The notes under the pieces are model-generated. The model was not told the DNA's origin, ran no database searches, and worked only from the letters and a program-made list of their open reading frames with translations. Position numbers and translations under genes: made by a program. Shown here in pieces: positions 9,017-18,169 of a DNA stretch of 64,000 bases. The stretch lies in NCBI GenBank assembly GCA_044226395.1, contig JBGAHD010000002.1, positions 992,001 to 1,056,000 of the forward strand, in the 5' to 3' direction. Every line of letters starts with the position of its first letter. Positions within the stretch are counted from its first letter, which is position 1. Source of the DNA: JBGAHD01 sp044226395. GTDB lineage: Bacteria > Pseudomonadota > Gammaproteobacteria > Xanthomonadales > Ahniellaceae.

Positions 9017-11575
9017 TCATTCGAAGCTGTTCTTGAACACGGCATCGCCGTCGACCACGGTCACGCAGTTCGAGAACTCCGACGTATTGTCCACGAAGGA
9101 CGTGGTGGCGGTGATCTTGCTGCCGATCGGCGCCGAGGCGTCGAGGTCGATGGTGAAGTTCTCGGTGGCATTGGTCACGGTGCGCGATACCGTGCCCAGA
9201 TAAAGCTCGCCCTCGCCCTGGCCGGAACCGTCGCAGACGCTGCTGGTGTACAGCGCGATCTGCTGCGGCTGGGTGGGCGAGCCGACCGGCACGTCCAGGT
9301 TCATCGCCACGCGCAGCGTCGCGCCCAACTGCGTGGCGCTGGCCAGTACCGGGAAATTCTGCAGGCCATTGCCGCCGGTGTCGGCGTCATCGGCATCGTT
9401 CGCGGTGACGCCATCGGGATTGATCCCCGAGGCCACGAGATCGATGCCGAGATTGGCATTGCCGAAGAAGTCATTGGGCCCAACGCTGACCTTGGACGCC
9501 GTGTCGATGACACGAACACCATCGCGATTGAACCCGATCGTATTGCGAGCCCGCGCGCCCACGATCACCGGCGTAGGTCCGGTGCTGTCCGCAAAGACGC
9601 CCGACGCCAAATTGCCGTGATCGCTCGAACCGTCCACGCCCACGCCGATGAAGTTGTTGTCGATCTCGACGCGACCGTCCGCCACTTGCACGCCATTGGC
9701 GCCATTGTCGCTCACGACATTGCGCGCCGCCGCGGTGACGCCACCAACGACGGCATCGGTGGTGGTGACGACGATGCCGCCGAAGTGATTGCCGTCGGCG
9801 ACGCCGGCGGGCGACAAGCCGACGAAATTGCCTTCGATCACCCCGCCGAAAAACCGCGGGGTGCCGGTGCAAGCGTTGATGTTCTCGCGCAAGCCGAGGC
9901 CGATGCCATGGCGACCGAACGCGGTCAGCGACAGGCCGCGAATCGTGACATTGCTCGCGCACGCGCTAAGACCGGCGACGGCATTGTTGAATCCGGCGAC
10001 CGTGCCGTCGATCTGTATGCGGATCACGGCATTGTCGGCCGTGGCACTGGTGTTGGCGCTGGCGCCGGGCTGCGTGTAGCCGTCGATCACCAAGGCCTCG
10101 GTGATGTTGGGCAGCGGCGTCGTCGGGAAGATCTGCTGCACGCCGGTGCCGACGATGTTGAATCGAATCACATCGCCGCCCGCCGAGGCATTCGCGGCCG
10201 TGATCGCCTGACGCAGGCTGCAGGTCGCGCCACAGGTGCTGCCGGCGGTGTCGGCCAAGGTCGTGACCACGAATGGCGTGGTGTTGTCCGGCAACGCGCA
10301 ATCGGAAAACTCCGAGGTATTGCCCGTGGCCTGATCGGTCGCGGTCAAGGTGATTTGCGAACCCACGGGAACGGCCGCGGTTGGGGTGAAGTCCACGTTG
10401 ATCGTTTCGATCACCGGGCCAGAGCTAAAGAAGTCGAAGCTGCCGAGAAAACGCTCGCCCTCGCCGTGACCATTGGCGTCGCAGACGCTATTGGCGTACA
10501 CGCCGATGGTGTACGTGCGCGAGCCCGCCGTATTCGGGCGATCGAGCGTGGCATTGATGTGCAGGCCCGTGGCCGTGCGCGTGATCGTGCTGATCGCGGG
10601 AAAGTTCTGCAAGTCGTTGCCGCCGACATCGACGTCGTTGACGTCGTTCAAGGTCACGCCATCGCCGTTGCCACCGGCCGAGAGGTCGACGCCGAGTTCG
10701 TCGTTCTGCCTGACGTGGTTGGCGAACAGCGTGGTGCCGGTGGACGAGCTCGGCGAGAAGATGCCGATTCTGTTGAAGGCAACGAGGTTGGGCGCGGTCG
10801 CCGTGCCCACGGTGATGGCGTCGTTGGAATTGCTCAGCTCGATGCCAAAGGAACTGTTGCCGCGGTCCAGCGTGCCACTGGCATCGGTGCCGATGAGATT
10901 GTTAAGCACGGAAGTGCCCGCCACTGCACTGACTGTCAGCACCCCATTGATGTTTGCGCTGATGATGTTGCGCGCCGCGACGGTGTTGCCACCGATCGTC
11001 GCTTGCGCATTGCTGACTTGCACGCCGATGGACCGAATGCCCAGCGGGGTCACCCCGTTTGCCGCCAGGCCAATGAAGTTGCCGGTGACCTGAATATTCG
11101 TGGGTTGCAAGGGGCATCCATCATTGGCCGCGCCTACCAGCACCTCGATGCTCGAGAACTGGGTGATCGACAAGCCACGGACCGTGCTGTTACTGGCGCA
11201 CGCTCGGATGCCCGCGACGCCGGCGCCCGCCAACGCGCCATCCACTTGAATCATGATTCTGGCGTTGGTCCCGTCGGCCTGCGTGTTGACCGATGCGCCC
11301 GCTTGGGAGTAGCCGTCGATGATAGTCGGCTGGATCAAGGGTGGCAGTGCCGTCAAGGGCGAGATGGTGAAGGGACCCTGGCCCGGAATGTCGAAGACGA
11401 TGGTGTCCGACGCCGTAGTCGCATTGGCCGAAATGAAGGCCTGTCGCAGCGAACCTGCGCCCGAGTCATTGGTATTGGTCACCGTGATCGTCGCCGCCCC
11501 GACCGTCGACGCGACCAGCCACAGCGACGCGCCGATACCGCCCGCGAACGCGCGACCGAGCTTGAGCTTGCGCAT
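9017..11575 (-). CDS. Large secreted parallel beta-helix protein with two CSLREA-like repeats
   Basis: The protein has 852 residues. I placed the start at 11575 (MRKLKLGRAF) because a good GGGGA ribosome site precedes it and a signal peptide ending VGAAT follows. Two large repeated halves each begin with a TVTNTNDSGAGSLRQA-like motif: the first at ~residue 30, the second at ~450 as CGATCSLRQAITAANA. This is the CSLREA-type start of secreted right-handed beta-helices. Repeated features within each half include IDGYSQPGA-type turns and NVVSDNGANGVQV-type rungs. It ends in a Phe-Lys-Asn-Ser-Phe-Glu tail like other exported proteins here. It is probably an extracellular or surface protein, and I see no catalytic residues I can name. 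Confidence 0.75.
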   Translation of the reverse strand: MRKLKLGRAFAGGIGASLWLVASTVGAATITVTNTNDSGAGSLRQAFISANATTASDTIVFDIPGQGPFTISPLTALPPLIQPTIIDGYSQAGASVNTQADGTNARIMIQVDGALAGAGVAGIRACASNSTVRGLSITQFSSIEVLVGAANDGCPLQPTNIQVTGNFIGLAANGVTPLGIRSIGVQVSNAQATIGGNTVAARNIISANINGVLTVSAVAGTSVLNNLIGTDASGTLDRGNSSFGIELSNSNDAITVGTATAPNLVAFNRIGIFSPSSSTGTTLFANHVRQNDELGVDLSAGGNGDGVTLNDVNDVDVGGNDLQNFPAISTITRTATGLHINATLDRPNTAGSRTYTIGVYANSVCDANGHGEGERFLGSFDFFSSGPVIETINVDFTPTAAVPVGSQITLTATDQATGNTSEFSDCALPDNTTPFVVTTLADTAGSTCGATCSLRQAITAANASAGGDVIRFNIVGTGVQQIFPTTPLPNITEALVIDGYTQPGASANTSATADNAVIRIQIDGTVAGFNNAVAGLSACASNVTIRGLSLTAFGRHGIGLGLRENINACTGTPRFFGGVIEGNFVGLSPAGVADGNHFGGIVVTTTDAVVGGVTAAARNVVSDNGANGVQVADGRVEIDNNFIGVGVDGSSDHGNLASGVFADSTGPTPVIVGARARNTIGFNRDGVRVIDTASKVSVGPNDFFGNANLGIDLVASGINPDGVTANDADDADTGGNGLQNFPVLASATQLGATLRVAMNLDVPVGSPTQPQQIALYTSSVCDGSGQGEGELYLGTVSRTVTNATENFTIDLDASAPIGSKITATTSFVDNTSEFSNCVTVVDGDAVFKNSFE

Positions 11576-11793
11576 GACATTCCCCTGATCCCCTTGAGGA
11601 TCCCATCGTGCGATGAGTCGCTCGCGAGGGGCACTGCCCGGAGAGGGCTCCGTTACCTGTCGAAAGTCAGGGCCGCGGCGTCGAAACCCGGCGCGACGGT
11701 AAAACATTCTTGCAACACCGCAAGCCCTCGTGATCGATGCGGCGCGCGCGGCAACGTCGGGCGCTGCTGGCGCGTCTTCGGCGAAACGGCACG

Positions 11794-12846
11794 TCAGTCC
11801 TCGAAGCCATCGCGCAGCACGACGCCTTCGGTGTTCTCCAGATAGAACGTCGCGCTGACGCCGAGCGCGGCCGCGGTCGCCATCACCACGTGGTTGCCGA
11901 CGATGCCGTTGGCGATGACCGCGGTCTCGGCCATGCCCTGCGCGTCACTGACCGAAAGAATCGCGCTCAGATCCGCCGCTGGCGTGGCAAAGCCCGCGGC
12001 CATCGCGGAACGACCTTGAAATATCACCGACACGCCCGCGACCGGTTGCCCGGCCGCATTGAGCACGCGCACGCGCAAGGGTCGCCCGAAGGGCTGATTA
12101 ATCGGCGCGGTCTGGAGATTGTCGAACACTTCCAGTCGCGCGCCGCCGGTGCACATCGGTACGTTCGGCAAGCCCAGCGCGACGTTGGCCGCGCGACCCA
12201 TTAAGCGCCACTCGAGCACCGGCTCGACGCGCGGATCGAATTGCACGGTGAACACGTCGTGATGCACGCCGGGCGAGAATTGATCGGGCTGGCCTCGACC
12301 GGCGCGCGCATCGCTCAAGCGAAAGGCGCCGGTGAAGAAGTTGTAGGTCGAGCGCGCGGGCAAGGTGAGCGGCACGGCTTCGCCGCTGAGATAACCCAAT
12401 CGCGCGCGTGCTTGACCATCGGCGCCCGGGGGCGAGACGCAATCGACGAAGGGCGACAACACGTACTGCTGCGTGGAAGCCGCGCATGGTGTCGCATCGA
12501 TGTCGGCGCGCGCCCGGCGGCCGTTGAGAATCCACTCGCAGACGGGCGCGCTATCGAACTCCATGGGCGCTCGAAACACGCGTGCATGCGAGCCCGAGTA
12601 GAAGCGGGTCGGTTGCCCGAGGTAGGGGTTCACCGGGCCGGAACCGATGAAGATGTTGTTCTCGGGAGTTGCCGCGATGTTCTGCTCTTCTGGAAATAAG
12701 CTGTCATAGCCGAAATAGGCCCCGAATGCCGTGGGCCCGCCTTCGATGCACTCGAACCGAGGCACGACACTCTGCGCGCCCGCCGACATCGCGAACATCA
12801 TTGCCCCGAGCCAGACCAGCGCCCGCCATCCGTGTTGAATACGCAT
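11794..12846 (-). CDS. Exported protein with a C-terminal Ig-like (Big_1-type) domain
   Basis: The protein has 350 residues. The ATG at 12846 (MRIQHGWRAL) has GGGAGAG just upstream and starts a signal peptide ending AMSAGAQ. The body has several Cys pairs (CEWIL, CAAS, DCVSPP, MCTGG) and many aromatics but no family I can name. From about residue 255 it resembles a bacterial Ig-like group 1 fold: RVRVLNAAGQPVAGVSVIFQ, then SVSDAQGMAETAV and GNHVVMATA. It ends VVLRDGFED, one of the [DN][GS]FE tails found on exported proteins in this window. The 218 bp to the beta-helix gene hold nothing I recognise. The function is unknown. Confidence 0.65.
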   Translation of the reverse strand: MRIQHGWRALVWLGAMMFAMSAGAQSVVPRFECIEGGPTAFGAYFGYDSLFPEEQNIAATPENNIFIGSGPVNPYLGQPTRFYSGSHARVFRAPMEFDSAPVCEWILNGRRARADIDATPCAASTQQYVLSPFVDCVSPPGADGQARARLGYLSGEAVPLTLPARSTYNFFTGAFRLSDARAGRGQPDQFSPGVHHDVFTVQFDPRVEPVLEWRLMGRAANVALGLPNVPMCTGGARLEVFDNLQTAPINQPFGRPLRVRVLNAAGQPVAGVSVIFQGRSAMAAGFATPAADLSAILSVSDAQGMAETAVIANGIVGNHVVMATAAALGVSATFYLENTEGVVLRDGFED

Positions 12847-12911
12847 GCCGCTCTCCCGCGACCTCATCCGATCCTTTCAATCGGACAACGGCGCGAAAGT
12901 CCCCAATCGGC

Positions 12912-15698
12912 CTAGAACAGCCGCGCGCGCAATCGGCTCGCGATCGCCCGCGCGGGCGAAGCGGGGTCGTGGGTGGTGACGACGATGTGCTCGGCGCGCG
13001 TGAAGGCTTCGCGCGCGCGGGCGGTCTGGCCGGCGTCGGCCAGGGCCTCGGCCAGGCGCAGGCCGATCCAGCCTTGCAGCGGGTGCTGGTCGTTTTGCGT
13101 TTCGCGCATCAAGGCGAGTTCGCGCTCCAGGATCGTCGCGCGCATTGTCGCGTCGCCACGCGCCTGGGCGAGCGCGGCATCGGCTTGCAGTAACTGCATC
13201 ACCACGCGCACGGGTGGCGGCGGATCTCGCGCCAGCGCGCTCGCGATCGCGGCGCTGTCGAGCGGCGCTTCGTTGACGCGGCCGGCGCTGGCCAGGATCT
13301 CGGTCAACAAGGCACGCGCGGCGAGCAATTGCTCGTGATCGGGCGCGAGCTTGAGCGCGCGAATGCGCACGGCTTCGCGCGCGGCCGGTTCGGCTTCGTC
13401 GAATCGCCCGGCCAGGGTCAGCACGCGCGCGATGAATACTTGCGAAGAGGCCACTGGCGTCGCGTCCGCGCCGAGCATGGTCACGCGTGCTTGCAAGGCT
13501 TGTCGTTGCAGGCGCAGCGCCTCATCGATGTGACCGACGTGTTCTTCGACCATGCCGAGGTTGGACAGATGCGTGGCGAGTTGCTGCGTGTCCTTGTCGC
13601 CGTTGACGATGCGCGTGATGCGCAGGGCCTCGGCGAAGCTGGCGCGCGCGGCCTCGGGTTCGCCGAACTCGCGCTGGGCGTTGGCGAGTTCGGCGACGGC
13701 GCGCTCGCTGGCCATGGTGTCGGGACCATGCACGCGGCGGCTGCGCGTGAGCAGGTCGCTCAGGCGTTCGCGCGCCTCGCGCGCGTGGCCGAGCATGATC
13801 TCGATCTTGCCCATGCCGAACTGGCTCAGCAGGGTGATCGGTTGATCGCGGCCTTGCTGCTTTTCGTTGATCGCGAAGGACTCTTGATACAGCCGCAGCG
13901 CTTCGCGCAATTGGCCTTCGCCCTCGGCCAGTTGCGCGCGGTTGTAGGCGATGCGGCCCAGCGGTTCCAGACCGGCTTCGCCTTGTGTCTTGAAATAGGC
14001 TTCGGCCCAGTCGTAGTCACGACGCGCCGCCGCGACATCGCCCAGCGCCAGCGCCGACCACGCGCGCGCGGTGCGGATGGGCGCTTCCAGCGCGGGGTCG
14101 CCCAAGGCTTGCGCGGCGGCCAGCGCCCGATCGCCAACGACGCGACCTTGCGCGAAATCCAGCGCGGCGTTGTGCGCGCGCGCGAGCAGGGCATCGGCCT
14201 CGACGATGGTGCGCGGATTGTCGCGCGCGCGATCGAGGCGACCGACCGCGGCGGTCGCCAGCTCCAGCGCGGCCGAAGGCTTGCCGATTTCCAGATAGAT
14301 CTCGGCGAGGCTGGTTTCCAGCGCGGCACGCGTGGCGGGCGCGGTGTCGGCGAGTTTGTCCAGGCGCGCGCGGCCGAGATCCAGCAACTCGCGCGCGTCG
14401 ACCACGCGGCCGGCGTGCAACGACGGATCGAGTTCGGTGTACAGATCGCGCAGAAAATCGGCCGTGGCGCGCGCGGCCAGGGCTTCGCGCTCGGCGCGCT
14501 CGCTCGCGCGCAGCGCTTCGCGATACTGCGCGAACGCGAGCGCCCCCAGCGCCGTCATCGCCACCAGCGCCAGGCCCGCGAGCGTCACGCCCACACGATG
14601 TCGCCGCGCGAACTTGCCCACGAGATAACGCCAGTGCCCGCCCGCGGCCTGCACGGGTCGACCGTCGAGCCACGCCTGCGCGTCGCGCGCGAGATCGGTC
14701 GCGCTGGCATAACGTCGATTGGGCTCCACGCGCACGGCCATGCGCACGATGCTGTCCAAGTCGCCGTGCAATTGCGTGGCGATCAAGGTGTCGCCGCGCG
14801 TGATCAAGGTCTGACTGGGCGTGGGCAGTTCGCGACTGAGCGCCACGGCATCGGCGCCGCGCTCGGGCACCACGCCGGCGAGCATTTCGTACAGCACCAT
14901 GCCCAGGCCGAAGACATCGGTCGCCAAGGTCACCGGTTGCCCCAGCAACTGCTCGGGGCTCGCGTAAGCGGGCGTCACCGCGAACGTGGCCGTGCGCGCC
15001 TTGCCTTCGCCCGGCTCGAGCAGGCGCGCGATGCCGAAGTCGAGCAGCACCGGCGTGTCGTCCGGCCGCACCATCACGTTGGCGGGCTTGAGATCGCAAT
15101 GCACGATCAGGCGTTGATGCGCGAACTGCACCGCTTCGCACAGGCGAACGAACAAAGCCACGCGCTCGCGCACGCCGGGGCGCTTGCGCGCGAGCCATTC
15201 GCCCAGCGGTTCGCCCTCGACGTAATCCATCACCAGATACGGCTCGCCCGAATCAAGCGTGCCGCCGTCAATCAAGCGCGCGATGCCGGGATGATCGAGA
15301 TCGGCCAGCACCTGGCGTTCGCGACGCAAGCGCTCGATCGCGTGCACGGACGGCACGCCGCGAATGACCTTGATCGCGACTGATTTGACGAACTCGCCGT
15401 CGGCGCGCTCGGCGCGCCAGACCATGCCCATGCCGCCTTCGCCGATGGCCGCGACCAGGCGATACGGACCGAGTTCGGCGGGCATGGCGCGCGCGGCCAG
15501 GGCTTCGCGCGCGGCGCGACGCACGCGCGCGTCGATCACATCGCCGACGTCGTCGCTGGCGGCGAGCAGGGCCTCGACCTCGGCGCGCACGGCGGGGTCG
15601 GGGCATTCGTTGTCGAGCAGGGCGCGACGACTCGCGTCATTGAGCGGTCGCGCGCGATCGAACAGCGCGCGCGCCTGGGCCTGAATCGCCGCGCTCAT
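12912..15698 (-). CDS. Transmembrane Ser/Thr protein kinase with TPR sensor region (non-RD)
   Basis: The product has 928 residues. The kinase domain spans ~80-345: glycine loop GEGGMG (86-91), Lys110 in VAIK, catalytic HCDLKPAN (200-207), DFG at 220-222 and YASPEQ (245-250). One helix at ~370-391 spans the membrane, followed by a long periplasmic TPR-like region. The catalytic motif reads His-Cys-Asp instead of His-Arg-Asp, making it a non-RD kinase, so activation-loop control may differ from its two relatives here. Its ATG overlaps the stop of the upstream sigma gene (ATGA at 15695-15698), so the two are translationally coupled. In ECF43 systems such a kinase phosphorylates the sigma factor. 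That role is inferred here. Confidence 0.9.
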   Translation of the reverse strand: MSAAIQAQARALFDRARPLNDASRRALLDNECPDPAVRAEVEALLAASDDVGDVIDARVRRAAREALAARAMPAELGPYRLVAAIGEGGMGMVWRAERADGEFVKSVAIKVIRGVPSVHAIERLRRERQVLADLDHPGIARLIDGGTLDSGEPYLVMDYVEGEPLGEWLARKRPGVRERVALFVRLCEAVQFAHQRLIVHCDLKPANVMVRPDDTPVLLDFGIARLLEPGEGKARTATFAVTPAYASPEQLLGQPVTLATDVFGLGMVLYEMLAGVVPERGADAVALSRELPTPSQTLITRGDTLIATQLHGDLDSIVRMAVRVEPNRRYASATDLARDAQAWLDGRPVQAAGGHWRYLVGKFARRHRVGVTLAGLALVAMTALGALAFAQYREALRASERAEREALAARATADFLRDLYTELDPSLHAGRVVDARELLDLGRARLDKLADTAPATRAALETSLAEIYLEIGKPSAALELATAAVGRLDRARDNPRTIVEADALLARAHNAALDFAQGRVVGDRALAAAQALGDPALEAPIRTARAWSALALGDVAAARRDYDWAEAYFKTQGEAGLEPLGRIAYNRAQLAEGEGQLREALRLYQESFAINEKQQGRDQPITLLSQFGMGKIEIMLGHAREARERLSDLLTRSRRVHGPDTMASERAVAELANAQREFGEPEAARASFAEALRITRIVNGDKDTQQLATHLSNLGMVEEHVGHIDEALRLQRQALQARVTMLGADATPVASSQVFIARVLTLAGRFDEAEPAAREAVRIRALKLAPDHEQLLAARALLTEILASAGRVNEAPLDSAAIASALARDPPPPVRVVMQLLQADAALAQARGDATMRATILERELALMRETQNDQHPLQGWIGLRLAEALADAGQTARAREAFTRAEHIVVTTHDPASPARAIASRLRARLF

Positions 15699-16243
15699 GA
15701 CAAGCGGCGCTTCAACCACGCGCGCGCATAGGCCAGATCGTTCTCGACCGTGGTCAGGCCGACGCCGCAGACTTCGGCCACTTCGCGCGCCTTGAGGCCG
15801 CCAAAATAGGTCAGCTCGATCACGCGCGCGGCGCGCTCGTCGATCGTGGCCAGTTCGTGGATGGCGCGATCGAGGTCAAGCAACTCCTCGTCGGTCGATT
15901 GCCCCAGTTCCAATCCTTCGAGCGTCACCGCGACCTGACCACCGCCGCGCTTGGCCGCGTGCCGCGCGCGCGCGTGATCGACCAGGACCGCGCGCATCTG
16001 CAAGGCCGCCAAGGCGAAGAAATGCGCGCGCGATTGCCAGTCGGTGGCGCCGTCGAGCAGACGCGCCATCGCTTCATTGACCAGGGCCGTGGGATTGAGC
16101 GTGCGCGGCGTGCCCGCGTCGAGCCAACGCGCGGTGGCCATGCGCTTGAGCGCGGCGTAGAGCTCGTGATCGAGCCGCTCGCGCGAGACCGCGTCGCCTT
16201 GGCGCCAGGCGACCAGCAAATCGCTCAATTCATGTGCCTGCAT
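15695..16243 (-). CDS. ECF sigma factor of the kinase-linked (ECF43-like) type
   Basis: The protein has 182 residues with sigma regions 2 (~25-95) and 4 (~125-180, ending with helix-turn-helix VAEVCGVGLTTVENDLAYAR). Region 2.2, which is normally acidic (DAED), instead reads NPTALVNEAM, with Thr52 at the acidic position. In EcfP/EcfK-type (ECF43) factors a threonine here is phosphorylated by a partner Hanks kinase to switch the factor on. The partner is the next gene, joined by an ATGA overlap. I chose the ATG at 16243 by homology of the start, because the frame runs open far upstream without sense. It probably activates its own and other promoters. The targets are unknown. Confidence 0.9.
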   Translation of the reverse strand: MQAHELSDLLVAWRQGDAVSRERLDHELYAALKRMATARWLDAGTPRTLNPTALVNEAMARLLDGATDWQSRAHFFALAALQMRAVLVDHARARHAAKRGGGQVAVTLEGLELGQSTDEELLDLDRAIHELATIDERAARVIELTYFGGLKAREVAEVCGVGLTTVENDLAYARAWLKRRLS

Positions 16244-16251
16244 GGCATGCC

Positions 16252-16343
16252 CCCGGACGGTCGCATTGTAGGCCGCGTTCCCGCGCCGCATCCAGGCCGG
16301 CGACGGCGAATCGCGGCCAAACGGTGGCGATCGACCGTCCGGG
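16252..16343. promoter_or_regulatory. Perfect 12-bp inverted repeat in a divergent promoter region
   Basis: CCCGGACGGTCG at 16252-16263 recurs exactly inverted at 16332-16343, 68 bp apart. It lies between the divergently read sigma factor (start 16243) and the DUF2855 gene (start 16427). It could be a paired operator or a promoter element used in both directions. No function is shown. Confidence 0.35.
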
Positions 16344-16426
16344 TCACCGATTTTGGCGGCGCGATGCCCTTGCGCGGTTCGCGGCCGCGCGTCATGGTGC
16401 CGGTTCGCTCCGCGGAGGCATTCGAG

Positions 16427-17530
16427 ATGACGACGACGCCCGGTCCCAACCCCGTCCTGCTGTTCGAACGCGCCGCGCCGACGCGCGCGCGCGTGCACGT
16501 CGCGACGGCGCCCGCGCCGGGTGAAGGCGAGGTGCTGGTCGAGATCGAATGCTTCGGCCTGACCGCGAATAACCTGACGTATGCCGTGCTGGGCCAGGCC
16601 CTGCAGTACGCGGACTTCTTCCCGGTGCCGGCCGATGTCGACGGCGCGCGCGAGGCCCTGCTGCCCGTGTGGGGCATGGCCACGGTGCGCGCGTCGCGTT
16701 CGGCGGTGATCGCCGAAGGCGCGCGCCTCTACGGCTACTTTCCGGCCGCGCGTTACGCGTTGCTGACGCCGGCGCAGGGCACGCCCGCGGGGTTTCGCGT
16801 GGAGCGCGCGTGGTTGCCGGCGTCGCATGGCGTGTATCACCTGTATTCCGAGCCCGATCGCGATCCTTTCTTCACGCCCGGACAGGAAGGTCTGATGGTG
16901 GTGATGCGGCCGTTGTTCCTCACCGGTCTGTTGTTCGCCGACTATCTGGCCGTGCACGAGTTCATGGGCGCCGATGCCGTGTTGATCTCCTCTGCCGGCA
17001 GTAAGACCGCGTTCGGCGCGGCCGTGGCGATTCGTCGACAACGCGCGGAGCTGCCCGTGATCGGCCTGGCGTCGACGCGCGCGGTCGCGCAGGCAAGCGC
17101 GTTCGGCGTGTACGACCAGGTGATCGCGTATGACGATCTGGCGCGTCTGCCCACAGGTCGCGTCCTGTATGCCGACATCGCGGGCAGCATGCCGCTGCGT
17201 CGCGCGCTCGACGCGCAATTGGGCGAGCGTTTGGTGCATCACACGCAAGTGGGCCTCACGCACTGGGCCGAAGGCAACTTCGGCGGTGAAGCCGGCAAGG
17301 CCGCGCGCGATGGCGTGTTCTTCGCGCCATCGTGGACCGCGCGGCGGCGCGCTGAACTGGGATCGAGCTTCTTCGCGAGTCTCAGCGCCGGTTGGCACGC
17401 GCAATTCGCCGAAGCGCTGAAGCATTTTCACGTCAGCGAAGAACGCGGTGGCGAGGCCGTGGCGCGCGAGTTTCAGGCCTTGGTCGACGGTCGCGTCGAG
17501 CCCACGCGCGCGCCGGTGTTGCGCTGGTAG
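16427..17530 (+). CDS. DUF2855 family protein
   Basis: The product has 367 residues and is cytoplasmic, with no signal or membrane segment. The ATG at 16427 (MTTTPGPNPVLLFERA) has GGAGG 8-12 nt upstream. The line GEGEVLVEIECFGLTANNLTYA followed by ADFFPVPA and LLPVWGMATV, and the later ISSAGSKTAFGAA, match DUF2855, a family resembling the medium-chain dehydrogenase/reductase N-terminal fold. The HHTQVGLTHW segment is also typical. No substrate is known for the family. It sits convergent with the second sigma gene (7-bp gap) and divergent from the first, so it could be a target of that sigma factor. The target idea is inference from position alone. Confidence 0.75.
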   Translation: MTTTPGPNPVLLFERAAPTRARVHVATAPAPGEGEVLVEIECFGLTANNLTYAVLGQALQYADFFPVPADVDGAREALLPVWGMATVRASRSAVIAEGARLYGYFPAARYALLTPAQGTPAGFRVERAWLPASHGVYHLYSEPDRDPFFTPGQEGLMVVMRPLFLTGLLFADYLAVHEFMGADAVLISSAGSKTAFGAAVAIRRQRAELPVIGLASTRAVAQASAFGVYDQVIAYDDLARLPTGRVLYADIAGSMPLRRALDAQLGERLVHHTQVGLTHWAEGNFGGEAGKAARDGVFFAPSWTARRRAELGSSFFASLSAGWHAQFAEALKHFHVSEERGGEAVAREFQALVDGRVEPTRAPVLRW

Positions 17531-17537
17531 CGCGGAC

Positions 17538-18095
17538 TCAACCGAGCGCGCGCGCCAACCACGCGCGCGCCGCGGTCCAATGGCGATTGACCGTGCGCGG
17601 CGCGACGTCGAGCACGCGCGCGGTTTCTTCGACACTGAGTCCCGCGAAATAGCGCAGCTCGACCACGCGCGCCATCTCGGCATCGAGACGTTCGAGTTCG
17701 CCCAGCGCCGCGTCGAGTTGCAACAGTTCGGCCGGGTCGAGCGTGGTGTCGGCGATGTCCGGCGACAAGGTCAGCGCCACTTGCCCGCCACCGCGCTTGT
17801 CGCGCTGCGCCGCGCGCGCGCGTTCAATCAGCACGCGCCGCATGGCGATGGCAGACACCGCGACGAAATGGCGCGCGTCCGCGAAATCCGGCAGCTTCGA
17901 GCCCATCAAGCGCAAATAGGCCTCGTGCACCAGTGCGGTGGGCGTGAGCGTGGCCTGCGCGCGCTCCGACGACAGCCGCGCGCGCGCGATCTGCTTCAAC
18001 TCGCCATAGACGAGCTCGAACACCTGATCCGCCGCGCGGGCATCGCCGAGCTTCAGCGCGTGCAACAGTTCGGTGATGGCGGGATGTGCCGACAT
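17538..18095 (-). CDS. ECF sigma factor of the kinase-linked (ECF43-like) type
   Basis: The protein has 185 residues, starting at the ATG at 18095 (MSAHPAITELL). Region 2 holds LTPTALVHEAYLRLM, with Thr53 in place of the usual acidic residue, then HFVAVSAIAMRRVLIERARA. Region 4 is YFAGLSVEETARVLDVAPRTVNRHW, a helix-turn-helix. It pairs with the kinase gene at 18170, but unlike the other two modules the genes are divergent and share a 74-bp control region. That would allow the sigma factor and kinase to be expressed separately, or the sigma to drive both. Phosphorylation of Thr53 is predicted from the ECF43 literature, not shown here. Confidence 0.9.
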   Translation of the reverse strand: MSAHPAITELLHALKLGDARAADQVFELVYGELKQIARARLSSERAQATLTPTALVHEAYLRLMGSKLPDFADARHFVAVSAIAMRRVLIERARAAQRDKRGGGQVALTLSPDIADTTLDPAELLQLDAALGELERLDAEMARVVELRYFAGLSVEETARVLDVAPRTVNRHWTAARAWLARALG

Positions 18096-18126
18096 GGCGC
18101 GAGTGTACGCCGGCCGTCGCGGCCGA

Positions 18127-18146
18127 GTCAGTGCGCCTATACTGAC
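18127..18146 (+). promoter_or_regulatory. Small inverted repeat over a TATACT -10 in the divergent sigma/kinase region
   Basis: GTCAGT (18127-18132) and ACTGAC (18141-18146) form an exact inverted repeat with an 8-nt spacer. TATACT (18138-18143) lies within it, about 27 nt before the kinase start. I see no good -35 hexamer. This would suit an operator covering the kinase promoter. Confidence 0.35.
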
Positions 18147-18169
18147 CGAGGTCCGGGGGAGCGATCGCG

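Noticed and set aside
9617..11845. 742-codon open frame on the plus strand through the beta-helix gene
   Set aside because: It is Arg/Ala/Asp/Gly-rich with no domain or ribosome site, whereas the minus-strand product has a signal peptide and recognised repeats.
13329..15383. 684-codon plus-strand frame opposite the first kinase
   Set aside because: It is antisense to a kinase with all catalytic motifs. The protein composition is shadow-like.
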